Source: Ophthalmolycus amberensis | Taxonomy: Eukaryota; Chordata; Actinopteri; Perciformes; Zoarcidae | DNA: 64,000 bases | Assembly (NCBI GenBank): GCA_024529925.1 | Contig: JAFEUB010000783.1 | Coordinates: 380,001 to 444,000, forward strand | Reading direction: 5' to 3' | Shown: positions 32,001 through 44,000 of the stretch, one piece after another | How positions within the stretch are numbered: the first letter of the stretch is position 1 | Layout: the number at the start of each line of letters is the position of its first letter | The notes under the pieces: model-generated | Seen by the model: the letters and a program-made list of their open reading frames with translations, nothing else | Told to the model about the DNA's origin: nothing | Database searches by the model: none | Made by a program: the position numbers and the translations under genes

Positions 32001-35000
32001 CCCAAGATTGTTGCACAGAACGCTCAGTCTCAAATTCAAGGAACAGAGGAGGAACTGATTTGGCCGGATATATTTGCATCTGCGATTTCCAGTGTTTCAT
32101 TTTCAGACTAAGTGTTCCAAGGCTAATTCCATTGCTCTAATGTATCCTCAAATAAGACAATAAGCTTCTGCCGAGTATGCAGCCACGCAAGATGTATTGA
32201 AGATTATGGCTGAGCAAGAGTGCCACAAACAGAAACTGCAAAGACTTGAAGTTGAGGACAAGTTAATAGTTGCAGACCAAAACACAGCTGCATGAAGTCA
32301 CCGTCTTCAAGGAGCAAGGAAAGTGACTGAACATAGGATAGAAAAGGAAAGACTAGAGGCTGCTCTCTTGAAGAAACCGCAAGAAGAGAATGCTGCGAGA
32401 AAATTGGCTGCAGAAGACTTGAAAAAAGAGCTTGAGGGTTTGGAGAAGCTAAAAAGGCTGAGGGCAGCCAGAGCAAGGCTTCAAGTCTATGATGAAAATG
32501 AGTTATATCCAGACCAAGGACTTACACTACATAAGTCTAAACTGCCTACGGTTGAACAAGCAATTAATCAGGGTAACCCTGCGTATCAGCACCCACAACC
32601 ACTAAGAGATATGGCTCCAAGAAGTGCGCTTCAAAACGAAACGGGAGAGCTTGTCCTGGCTGAGGCTATATTAGCAAATAGTCTAGCCATTCCAGAGCCT
32701 ACAATCTTTAGTGGGGATACACTCGTTTAATCATTGGAAGTTGCCCTTTCAGACAGTAATTGAGAGGAAAAGTATTATAACTGCAAAGAAAATCTTCCTT
32801 CAGAAATATGTTAGAGGAGTAACTAAAGAGGCCTTAGAAGGTAATTTTCTGATTGATTGAGAAGATTCATATCATGCCGTATGGGATCTGCTCAATGAAC
32901 GATATGGCGAGCCTTTTTAATTAAATTCAATGAATTTTGTATCGCCCCAAATCACAAATTTGCCTCAGAGGGCTTTACAATCTGTACACATGCGACATCC
33001 TCTGTCCCAGGACCCTCGCATCGGAAATTGTAATTACCAAAGTCTTCCGAGACAGATTGGTGAGATATTTGAAAATGACATGCCAGGCCAAAAATAGCCT
33101 CTAGGGAGAGTGCTGAGTTAAGAAAATGTGTGGACTTTTTACATAGTTGTGAATCTGCTTTGCTCACAATGAGAGTCTAAAGGTTCTTAATGATGGAATT
33201 GAGAATCAAAAACTTCCTGCCAAACTACCTGATTGGTTAACCCAGGGGTCGGCAACCTTTTCTATCGAAAGAGCCATTTTGCCCTATTTTCCACCAAATA
33301 AAATTCATCTGGAGCCGCAAAAGCTATTTGATATCACAGCTTATAAAGTGTTATATATAGTTATATTATATATACAAAAACTATAGTTTGTTGTATTTAT
33401 GAAAATATAGAACAAGAGTAAAGACAATTCTTGACATTTTATTTGCAATTTTACCGGATATCAGAATCTGAATCAGAACCGTTTATTGCCATGGTATGTT
33501 GAACATACAAGGAATTTGGCGTGATGGGAGGTGCAAACATTTAACAATCAACAACAAATCAGTGAAAGTAAAAACATATAAAAATTTACAAGAGATATAA
33601 AATAAAGTAAGATATAAACAAACAGATAACAGGACTATACTATGAACGACGAACAGATGACAGGACTATAAATAAGTGAGATGTAAGTGTAGTGTAAAAG
33701 TGTCTAGTGTAATAGAAGGGATGCAGGGGAGAGACCGGTGGGAATTTGTCCTGGGGATGACAGAGTCAGTGGGGGTCCCGGGCTCTGTTAATGAGCCCGA
33801 CTGCGGATGGAAAGAAGCTGTTTTTGTGGCGTGAGGTCTTGGTCCTGATAGACCTCAGCCTCCTGCCAGATGGAAGGGGCACGAACAGTTTTTGTCCAGG
33901 GTGAGAGGGGTCGGCTACAATCTTTCTTGCTCGCTTCAGGCATATATATATATATATATATATAACAATATCAAACTCTTATGAAGAGGAGTTTCCGGCA
34001 GCAGCTGAGAAATCGCTCTTTTTCGCTCATCTCCAGCGTGACACTTTTCAGCACATGCTGTGTGCTTGTTCTGGAAGCATACAGGTAAGCCAGCATCGTT
34101 GGCAGTGAAAGCAAATGAAGAAGTCCACGCAGAGTTAATCTCTATTTTCCTACGTGACCTCTTTTTTTGAATTTATCCATTGATAGTTTACTGAGGGTGG
34201 GGGTCTGAAAATCATGATTAGCCACCTGCAGGGAAAGGCTCTTGACAGGGGTAGAGGATTTAACTGCCTGTGGGAATAATTAACATATAAGATTCTGTTC
34301 ATTCTTGCTTATAAATTATATTCTCTCTGAACACATTTCTCTTTTTGGAGAACGTCACGCGAGATATCTTCTTCGATTCGCGCAATTTCCCTGCTCTTCT
34401 TTCTATTTCCTCTCAGCCCCGTGTGTCACGGTGTGTAAACCTCGCTCGAATCAAGAAACTTGTCAGAATACCCATATTTGATTGGCTGAGCTGCATCACC
34501 TGATGTGATTTGCAATGCATTGGGGTACTTCTCAAGTCTCTTAATTGCATCCCCGTTTCCCTCACTTGGGTCCTTTCCTTGCGTCTTAGTCCCTGCAGGG
34601 ATGCATGGAGGAAACCATGCGAGGAGCGAGGAAACGATAAGAGACTTGAGAAGTACCCTTGGTCGGTGTGTTTCCTGCACCGCCGAACAAGTACCATAAC
34701 GGCTGAATAAGAGGCGCCGGTTAAAGTTTAAACTCGGTGCCCAATATGTATAATTCCGAATTATCTATCGGTTTTCAGTTCCTCGGTCCGGATCCGGTGC
34801 GCCAGTTGGGGACCTCAGGGAGCCGCAACAGAGAGGCTAAAGAGCCGCAGGTTGCCGACCCCTGGGTTAACCAGATGGGACCGAATGGCTACACAATACC
34901 AGCTGGAACACAGAAGGTTCCCAAGCTTTAATTATTTTGTGACATTCCTAACAATGGAAGCTATGGTGCAACCCTATAACATCTTACCATGCATTACGGC

Positions 35001-38000
35001 AAAGTAAACCCGAAAAAGCAAAGATGAAGAATCAAATCATAGTGGTTTCCAAGAACCAAACTGTAGTTGCCAAGATCTTCCCAACCGACACAAGTGAAAG
35101 AAGCATGGTCACATGCGTGTTGACGTTGAAAGGCCGAGTCAAGTTAGAATAGAATAGAATGTATACTATCTTTATCCCTTGAAGGGGGAAATTTGTCTCT
35201 GCATTTGACCCATCCCTGTATACAGGGAGCAGTGGGCTGCCAATGACAGGCGCCCGGGGAGCCATTAGGGGTTCAGTGTATTGCTCAGGTACACTTCGAC
35301 ACGTGACACGTCCCAGTCGGGGATCGAACCGTGGACCTTCCGGTCCCCAGACGAACTCTTAACCCAGTGCGCCACGGTCGCCCCCCGTGTTCATTCAGTT
35401 CATTCAGAGTCAGACACTGTGCTTCGGCTGTTTGAGACTTGGCCATCAATCCAAGAGCTGCAGTAGCTGGATGGTCTGTGACACCTGTTCAAAACGTCAT
35501 CCCACATGCCTACACGAAGATCACTCAAAACAAAAACCATAGAGAGAACAATCTCAATAAATAAGTTATAGCAAAGAAAGAAAGCCACAGAAAACACAAC
35601 TACAAGACGTTATCAATGATGTGTCAATGTTAAGTGATTCAAGCAAGGAAGATTCACAAAGTGACTCTTCAATCATTCTTGAAAACGTTCTAGATACGAA
35701 CACAGAACAAGTGAAGCTGAAACAATCTACATTGTCATTGAAAAAGACAATTGTACCGTGTAAAAGACTCAAAGGCCAACAAATAAGAGGGCTATTCTTC
35801 TCTAAGAAGATCACAGTGCCGACAACTTACATTGGTGAATTTATCGCTCTGGAGCATCTTGCAGAACAGATTGTGCCGCCAAAGAAATGTGAAGTTGGTC
35901 TGCTGATCGGGTACAATTGCCCTCAAGCGCTAAAGCCTAGAGGAGCTGTATGTGGGGTGGAAAACCAACCCTTTGCGCAGATGGTGGTATCAGTCAAGAT
36001 GATGTCATGAAGGTGCTATCTGATTTCAGTAAAAGAGTTGAAGAAGAGGCAACTATCTCTCCGGAAGATCTCCACTTCTTGACTAATCTGAGAGATTGGT
36101 TCAAACAGAAAACATGATGGTCATTATGAAATGCCCTTACTTTTCAAACAAGGCCAGAAATACTGCTCAGGCTACGTGAACTTAATGAAAGACATCATTG
36201 CTCGTGGTGATGCAGAGAGGGTCCCACAAAAATAATTCAACAATCAACCAGTCTGGTATATTCCCCATCCAGGGTAAACCACCTTCCAAAGCCTAGGAAG
36301 ATTTGTGTCATCTTCGATTGTTCAGCAAGGTTCTAAGACACATCATTGAATGACCACTTTCTTACTGGGCCAAAGCTCACAAACACCTTGGTGGGAGTTC
36401 TTTGTAGGTTTCACAAGGGCCTGATTGCTATAGTGTGTGATGTGGAGTGAATGTTCAATCAGTTTCATGTAAGACCTGAAGACCAAGACTACCTGAGGTT
36501 TTTACGGTAGGAGAATGGGATCAAAGTCCATCTGTTTGGGGCAGGCTCCTCACCCAGCTGTGCCAATTTTGATCTTAAACATCTAGTCGTTGAAGGTCAG
36601 GTTCAATTTGAAGCAAAACACTTCATCCAAAGTAAATTTTATGTTGACGATGGACTGGTGAGTGTTACATCTGATGCTGAGGCGATCCATCTTTGACAAG
36701 GAAGCAATAGGGCATTGAAGTGCAGGCAATGCTAAAACTACATAAGTTAATTTCCAATAGCAAGAATGTATTGAAATCAAAAACCTGGATATGGCTTTGG
36801 GAGAGCCGCTCATGGAAAGAACCTTTTATCTATACTGCTGTCACAGGTTAATCTCTGTTTAACATTTACAGCAAGTATGGTTTCATGCCACTGTTAAGCC
36901 ACAGAATTACAAAAAAAACTACAAAAGTACATAGCAATGTTAAGTTGCAGTTTCTCTTTCACAGTACAGTTAGTCAGTCTAACAAAACTGTATTCTTTCA
37001 CTTCCCTTTTCTATGGCCCACAGCTCAGACCAATTCACCTCACTCAGTATCTTTGCCGCAAAGCCTTCCCTTCGATGCCACCCTGGGGAAGCTTTTGTCT
37101 TTCTCTTTTGTCTTTGTCCTGCTGAATTTACAGTACATGTCTATTACAGACCACATCCTGTAATTTTAACATGGTTATAATACCACCCAGAACAATGAGT
37201 TAAATTACTGAGGACAACAGGAAACATTTCATTTGCCACATCCCCCTGTAATGTTAGTCCCTCCAGAATGGACCACAAAACCACAAAAGCAGGGTGACAA
37301 AATGTTGGGAAACCCAGTCATGAAATGTCAAATAAACGACTTAAAGACACTGACTTTTTGGTTCTCATGATGAGTGTAGCAAAGGAGAGACTCTGGTGGC
37401 ATTCATCGTGGTGTAAGGGCTGATGGGCCAGGAGGAGACTGTAGTCCAACACATTGAGCCTCCGGAGGAAGTGCGTGTCGATCTCTACCTGCCTCAAAAG
37501 CCAGGGACGCTGCCGGTCTGCACACATAAACACACCACATAACACTACAACTCAAACATGGCTACACAGAAATACACAGCAAACGTATGCAGCATGTTTA
37601 ATATTACCACTGGCATTTACACATTCCATTGTTTTTTAAATTTGAATTCGATGTTTTCCCACAGTTCATCTAAGATAGATGCATTTTCTTGTTGGAAACG
37701 ATATAGTGATTGACATGAAGGGGATTCAGTTATGCTTCCCGTACTACTACACAGCTTCTTATGACTCCCAGCACACAAACGTCCCATTGCTTTTCCTTAC
37801 CCAAGATGACGTACTGGCCTTCAAAGTTGAGGTCTTTGAGAACCACAATAATCTGGCTTCCCTCTGGTGCTGGCTCTGTCCACCGACTCACCTCACAGCC
37901 CTTAATGTCGTACCTGCAACACAAAACCCACATCAAATAACACGAGGCTGGACTGTCTGTTTCTGTGCTGTTAACACAGTAATACTATGCTTTTTTTCTG

Positions 38001-41000
38001 GGGGCAAGCAGATCAAGCTTACCTGGAATTGATTCGATCATCAGGATAGAACACACTTTGCATAACAATGAAGTATTTCTGCAAAGGACATGTGAAAAAA
38101 GGAAATATGCTTTATTACACTTTGTAACATCCATTTATTTTAATGCTAGAACAGTAACACATTTTGATCTGTACCTTACGTCTGCGTGTGATTTTGATCC
38201 TGTGAACACCTTAAAAAAAAGTGAAAAATAACTCAGTCCAATGCAATATATTATCTGAAATATTGTTAAATTATAACATTTCTTATCATTATACATCCAG
38301 CAGACACAGAGTAACATTAGTATTCATTATTGCAACGGGTATAGTAAGGACCCAGGAGCAGTACGACAAAAACCAGGGATAGTTTGAATCAACGCTTTAT
38401 TTTCCTCTGGACACAACAGGTAGAAAATCACAGGGAAACAGCGGCAGGATCTCGTGGTCGAGGACAGAAGGCTGAGGGAGTTACCGGGGCAGAGGCAAGG
38501 CGGGGTAGTCCAAAACAGGCAGGGTCGGCAATGGGGAATCAGTCCAAGGGTATTTGCTGGAAGGTCTTGCATAGAAGTGGAGAACGATCTGGCAGTGAGC
38601 AGTGACTGGGGTCTAAATAGTAGGTGCAGCACAGTGAGCAGGTGAGAGTGATGAGCTGATGAGGTGGGTGTGACTAGCAGGTGCACTGAATGAGCTGACT
38701 AGGTGAGTGACAGATAGAATGACAGGATAGAAGTGGCAGAGCTGTGACAGAACCCCCCCCCCCCCCTCCCCTCAAGGGACGGCTCCAGAAGACCCACAAA
38801 ACAAAACAAAAATAAATGTCTCTCAAGGGAGGGCGGTGGGGGCCCGGAGGAAGGTTAGAACTCCTCCAAGGCCACAGAGTGAAAGTCCACAGCCGGGTGG
38901 GTGGAGGGGGTCTGGAGGTAGGGTTCCTCGGACCCGGAGGAAGGACCCTCATTGTTCGCACAGGGAGCCTGCTAAGTGGTCCCGGCAGGCGCCTTGGTCC
39001 TGGAAGGTTGTTCTGGAATGTTACGAGCCGGAACCCATTGACTCTACTCCGTACCGTATCCCTCCGAGTCGACCAGGTACTGAACTCCTCGCCCCCAGCG
39101 TCGGGAGCGCAGCAGGCGATGAACCGTGTAGACCGGACTTCCTTCGATGAGGCGAGGAGGCAGAGCAGCCGGCGGCACCAAGGGACTCTTCCGGACAGGT
39201 TTGACATTGTATACATGGAATGTGGGGTGGATGTGCATGGATTTGGGGACCTTGAGCCTCACTGCCGCCGGGTTGATGATCCTCTTGATCTCGAAAAGGC
39301 CCGATGAATCTTGGGCCGAGTTTCTTGGACTCTAACCGCAAGGGTAGATCCCGGGTCGATGACCCACCTGGTAGGGCTGGAGTGCGGTGTCGGTTAGCCG
39401 CTGTAGCGTAGAGCTCAGCAGACCGGAGCAGGGTTGCTCGGGCCCTTGCCCAGGTCTGGCGGCAGCGGTGGATGAAAGTCTGGACTGAAGGGCAGGAAAC
39501 CTTCTCCAACGCGGGAAACAGAGGTGGCTGGAACCCATATGCACACTGGAAGGGTGACAAACCTGTGGCGGAGCTGGTCAGAGTATTATGAGCGTACTCC
39601 ACCCACATCAGCTGGTGGGACCAGGAGGCAGGATTCCGGGAGAGCAAGCAGCGGAGGACCGTTTCCATCTCCTGTTTCTTCCTCTCCATCTGACCGTTGG
39701 ATTGGGGGTGAAACCCAGAGGACAGACTGACGGTGGCCCCCAGCAGAGCGCAGAATTCCCTCCAGAAGATGGAGGTGAACTGAGGACCTCGTTCGGAGAC
39801 TACGTCGACTGGAATCCCATGCAGACGGAAGACATGCAGGGAGATGAGTTCTGCCATCTCTTTAGCAGACGGGAGCTTGAGCAGAGGAATAAAATGGGCC
39901 AGCTTACGAAATCTGTCGACCACTGTCAGGATTGCGGTGTGGCCCTCAGATGGTGGTAGCCCAGTGACAAAGTCCAGGGAGATGTGGGACCACGGACGAT
40001 GAGGCACTGGGAGAGTCTGCACGAGGCCGGCTGGTCAGAGCCTTCTCACCAGGCGGTGAGAAGGCTTGTATTGATTGCAAACTGGGCAGGCATTGATGAA
40101 TTACCTGGTGTCCTTGTTGAGTGAAACCCACCAGAAGCGCTGCCGCAGAACGTCCTGGGTCCTCTGGATGCCCGGGTGGCAGGTAAGTCTTGTGGAGTGG
40201 GCCCACTGGAGGATCTCGGACCGAAGACCCTGAAGTGCAAACAGGCGATTAGGGGGACACGTGCTGGGACCAGCTTGACCCCTAGTCGCGGCCTTCACTG
40301 ATTCCTCAATCATCCAGTCGAGGACAGCGACTTCGCAGGAAGGATGGAAGAGGAGCCAGAGGTAGGTTCCTCCTACCCCTGGAACTGACGGGAAAGGGCG
40401 TCAGGCTTGACATTGCAGGACCCGGGGCCGATAGGAGAGAGTGAAGTGGAACCGTGTGAAAAATAGAGACCACCTGGCCTGTCGAGAATTGAGTCTCTTG
40501 TGTGTGCGTATGTACTCAAGGTTCTTATGGTCGGTCCAAACCAGGAATGGGAGATTGGTCCCCTCCAGCCAGTGGCGCCACTCCTCCAGGGCCAGCTTCA
40601 CTGCTAGTAGTTCCCGGTTGCCAATGTCATAGTTTCTCTCGGCGGGGGAAAGCCGACGAGAGAAAAAGGCGCAGGGATGGAGCTTCTGGTCAGCCGCAGA
40701 GCGTTGGACAAGACACCCCCCCCAACCCCTATGTCGGAGGCATCTACCTCCACCACAAATTGTCTGTCAGGATCCGGGACTCGGAGGATGGGTGCGGAGG
40801 TGAACCTGGACTTCAGGTTCTGGAAGGCCTCTTCAGCTGCAGAAGTCCAAAGGAAGGGAATCTTGGAGGATGTGAGGGCAGTGTTGGGGTCTGAGCCCGA
40901 CCCACGCTCGGGCACAGAGCGACGAGCAGCAAAGCGAGATCTGGACACTCCGAACAGAGGTTCAGGAGTTGTCACGTGACTGTAGAGCCCTACAGTCAGA

Positions 41001-44000
41001 AAATAGTAGCCGGCGCAATGACCTCAAGGAGGCCAACCTAGTACTCTCTAAGGCATTAGAGAGTAACGACAGACTGAGAGCGCTTCAAGGTGTTCCAGCA
41101 ACCCCGGTAGGTACCGCTACCCCCTATCGAGCCCCTCAGCCCAGTCATTTCTTGGTCTCGGCTCCCTCATTCCCCGAGACCCGAACCACCTTGCATTTCT
41201 TGAAAGCGACATCCCCAACCAGGAGGAGAGAGGACCAATACCAGGTCCTAGTCGGCCCAGGTGGCTTCAAAACCACCTCAGGCGAACGCAATCCTCCACG
41301 CAGTTCACGCCCGCGACAAGAACTGACCACATCCCCCTCAGGGAGGGAGGATGATCATCGTTACCACCATCGCGAGTATGGAGACTCAGACGACTCGGAC
41401 GGCCCAGGCCCCATCAACCTTGGAGGCCTGCGCACCCGGCAGATTGAGTCTCTGGCAAAAGACGTAGAGCGTTTCAATCCCGATAATCACGAATCGAGCA
41501 TCGATGACTACCTTAGGGAGATCGATCGCTGCCTCCTCGACCTATCGCGCCCCTCATCGCGCGAAAAGCTAAAGCTAGTGTGGAAAACCACAACGCGAAG
41601 CGTCCACGCTTTCAGGGAAACGCTCCAGCCGAGCATCCGCGACTGCTATTCATCCCTTTGTCACGCCCTTAGGGACGAGTACTCCCTGTACACCGACCCA
41701 GCTTCTGCCACCCTCGGCGCCTTTGCCATTTCCCAGGAAAGGCTAGAGTCTCCGAGAGACCACTTCAGGCGCTTGAGATCTGCGTACCTCCAAGGACGTA
41801 ACGCCCCAGGTCTAGAAGAAGACCATGCCTTCAAGTCGCTATTCTTGCACAATCTCCACGACAACGTGAGATACGATGTTACTATGCACTGCAGAACGAG
41901 TAACCTCACCATGCCAGAGATTAGGAAGTACGCGCAACTTGCATGGGAGACACGCGGTCGGCCGACAAATCGGTACGAAGACACCGCCATAGTCTTAGGC
42001 ATCCAACAGTCGAGCGACTCCGACCTAGCGTCGGAAGACGACGAGAGGCCTTGGCCTAGCGAGCCCTGGTCACCCCCGAGGAACAGACGACCATGGCGGT
42101 CGAAGGACCAACGGAACCAGGGGGGTGAAAGACGCCCTCAAGGGCAACATCAGGTAACACTGACTAGCAGCCCACCTGACTAAGCCAAGTGACCTTTCCC
42201 CCTGCTGCCAAGTCGACGTGGTAGGGGGGGGGAAAGAGAACTCAGCCCACTTCCGGAAACGACCACTCCCATTTCGCACCTTGTTCTTCAACCTTCTTGG
42301 GCGACCTTGTTCGCAAAGGCAATGCCCGTTATGTATATATCTATACATATTCTTCAGTCTTACTGGGGGGTCATAACACTCTTGATCTACCCGACTCCGG
42401 GTCAGAAACGAGCCTCATGTGTTCCCCCACCTTTTCGCATACACCTCTAGGGTGCCACAACCTTAGAGGCCCTTTCGAGCACCCCGGGCTCGTAAGATCT
42501 TTTGTCAACTAAGCCTTGTTCTCCTGCTCTGTCAGCATGATCCACCTCCAGCTTGTTCAACGAAGCCACCGCCTTCTTTCAGCCGAGTCACCGCCCGGGC
42601 CTGTCAAGTCGCCAGTGCCGTAGGTAACTGAACTTGACTTGCACGGGGGGACCTGTCTCCATCTCTAATTAGGAGGGTGGGGGGAGGGAGATATCACCAG
42701 CCCGCCATGACACACTCCAGAGTGAAACTGTTCGCGACGTTTCCCTGAGTGCTGGCGGTAACGTGGGATATCCGCCCTCGCCACTTGAACAGCGCGAGGG
42801 GGGTGGGCTCTCTGACAACAGAAACTTAGAGAGATGCACTTCACAGGAAGTGCACTTTAATCTCGCCAGTGTCGAAACCAACCGGCAGAATGGCGGCTTA
42901 CTATTGACTACTAACGTTTAACTGCATGCTTCAACTCACCCTGTAGACATGCACTAACCGCTAACACATCCAACTTCAACCAGAACAGTTGCATGGCCTG
43001 AAAAACCATTGCGACTGTAACCTTGTGCTCCTCTCATAAACAACCCTTTGCATGCTTTATAGACTCTACCAGAAGTAACCAAAGAAGACATAACCTAGGC
43101 CGTAGCAGTCAGATTTAACCCAGGACCTCATCCGAGAAGGCTCAGCTGTCAACAGCTGGAGCAGCGAAAATCCCAGCCAAGCTAATCACACTAGCCGTGC
43201 TCACGAAATCTGTAAATCTGCTACCACTACTGTTATGCAACCCTCACAGGTACCTCTGGCCTATAGTCTTGGCAACGCAACTCCAATATCGATAGATTCT
43301 AAAACTTACACAGGACTCGCTCTAAATCTACCGATTAGAGAGAGATAGACGCACATATCATGTACTAATAGATCCAGAAGCGACAGACTAAACTGGATTC
43401 CCTCCTATTCATAACACCACGTAGCCAACCTACGACTGCTCCGCCGACGGACTCCAGTCCTGTCTAGGAGTTGAACCAGTAACCACTGTTTGCCCCTCAC
43501 CTGCTTCTTGTCTTTCTATTCTTTCCATCTCTCTCTTTTGTGTTTTGTTTTGTTTTATTTGGGTTGTTACTTTCTTTGACACTATGCCGCAATGCTAGAT
43601 TATCACAACATCATAATAGCGATTGAATTATTTGGGAATAATGTTTTGCTCACCTATGATTTGAATTGTGTATGATAGTAGATGTAGGTAGAAGTAGTTA
43701 AAGTCATCTGCCCAGATGCCACCTTAGTCATCTGCCCAGATGCCAATGAACTCTGAACTCTGAACACCATGAACTTGACCACTATGAACCTTGAACTCTA
43801 TGAACACTGAACACTGCCTGTTTTAACCACTGCTTTTGGTCTCAGGAATACTTGGACTGTCTCACCTCTTCAGGTTTCCCCACCACATGGATGCACGTGC
43901 CAGCCCTTGGTTTGCTCTAAAGACCGAAGCCAACACCTCGCTCTTCAGACCAAAGGGGGGATGTTGGGGTCTGAGCATATGGCTACAACATGTGCTGTGG

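Larger units (their letters stand above)
33243..34864. mobile_element. Non-autonomous hAT, 1622 bp, in BEL gag
   Basis: Termini CAGGGGTCGGCAACC and GGTTGCCGACCCCTG with a perfect 8-bp duplication 'ggttaacc' (33235-33242, 34865-34872). Removing it rejoins LPAKLPDWLT and RWDRMATQYQ in the BEL gag. It carries an L2 3' tail (33466-33945) and a palindromic MITE (34523-34658). Confidence 0.96.
31860..35130 (+). pseudogene. BEL/Pao gag central part, interrupted
   Basis: A Lys/Glu-rich coiled-coil part (ERLEAALLKKPQEENAARKL, LQVYDENELYPDQ) runs to AIPEPTIFSGDTLV. Shifted frames give EVALSDSN..., NERYGEPF, FLHSCESALLTMR, LPAKLPDW and TRWDRMATQYQLEH. These are BEL gag hallmarks. Interrupted by a LINE tail (32913-33110) and a hAT (33243-34864). 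Confidence 0.85.
29372..36850 (+). mobile_element. Decayed BEL/Pao LTR retrotransposon
   Basis: Plus-strand fragments in the correct order: LTR end (29503), primer site (29506-29522), gag N-terminus (29545-30260), gag (31860-35130, broken by insertions), zinc-knuckle region (35405-35520), protease region (35621-36000) and RT (36000-36800). All frames carry stops and shifts. The 3' LTR, RNase H and integrase were not found. It is antisense within the pip5kl1 intron. Confidence 0.85.
29091..37354 (-). other. pip5kl1 last intron, filled by BEL/Pao
   Basis: An 8.3-kb intron, mostly a decayed BEL/Pao element lying antisense to the gene, with its own secondary insertions. The segments 36850-37354 and 31260-31490 show little that can be named. 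Confidence 0.9.

Noticed and set aside
35320..35374. A true tRNA gene on the minus strand
   Set aside because: A and B boxes are present, but the sequence does not fold into a full cloverleaf by eye and is continuous with a SINE body and tail.
38816..39307. 163-codon plus ORF rich in Gly/Arg
   Set aside because: Antisense to the Gypsy chromodomain/integrase end; low-complexity composition from GC-rich sequence.
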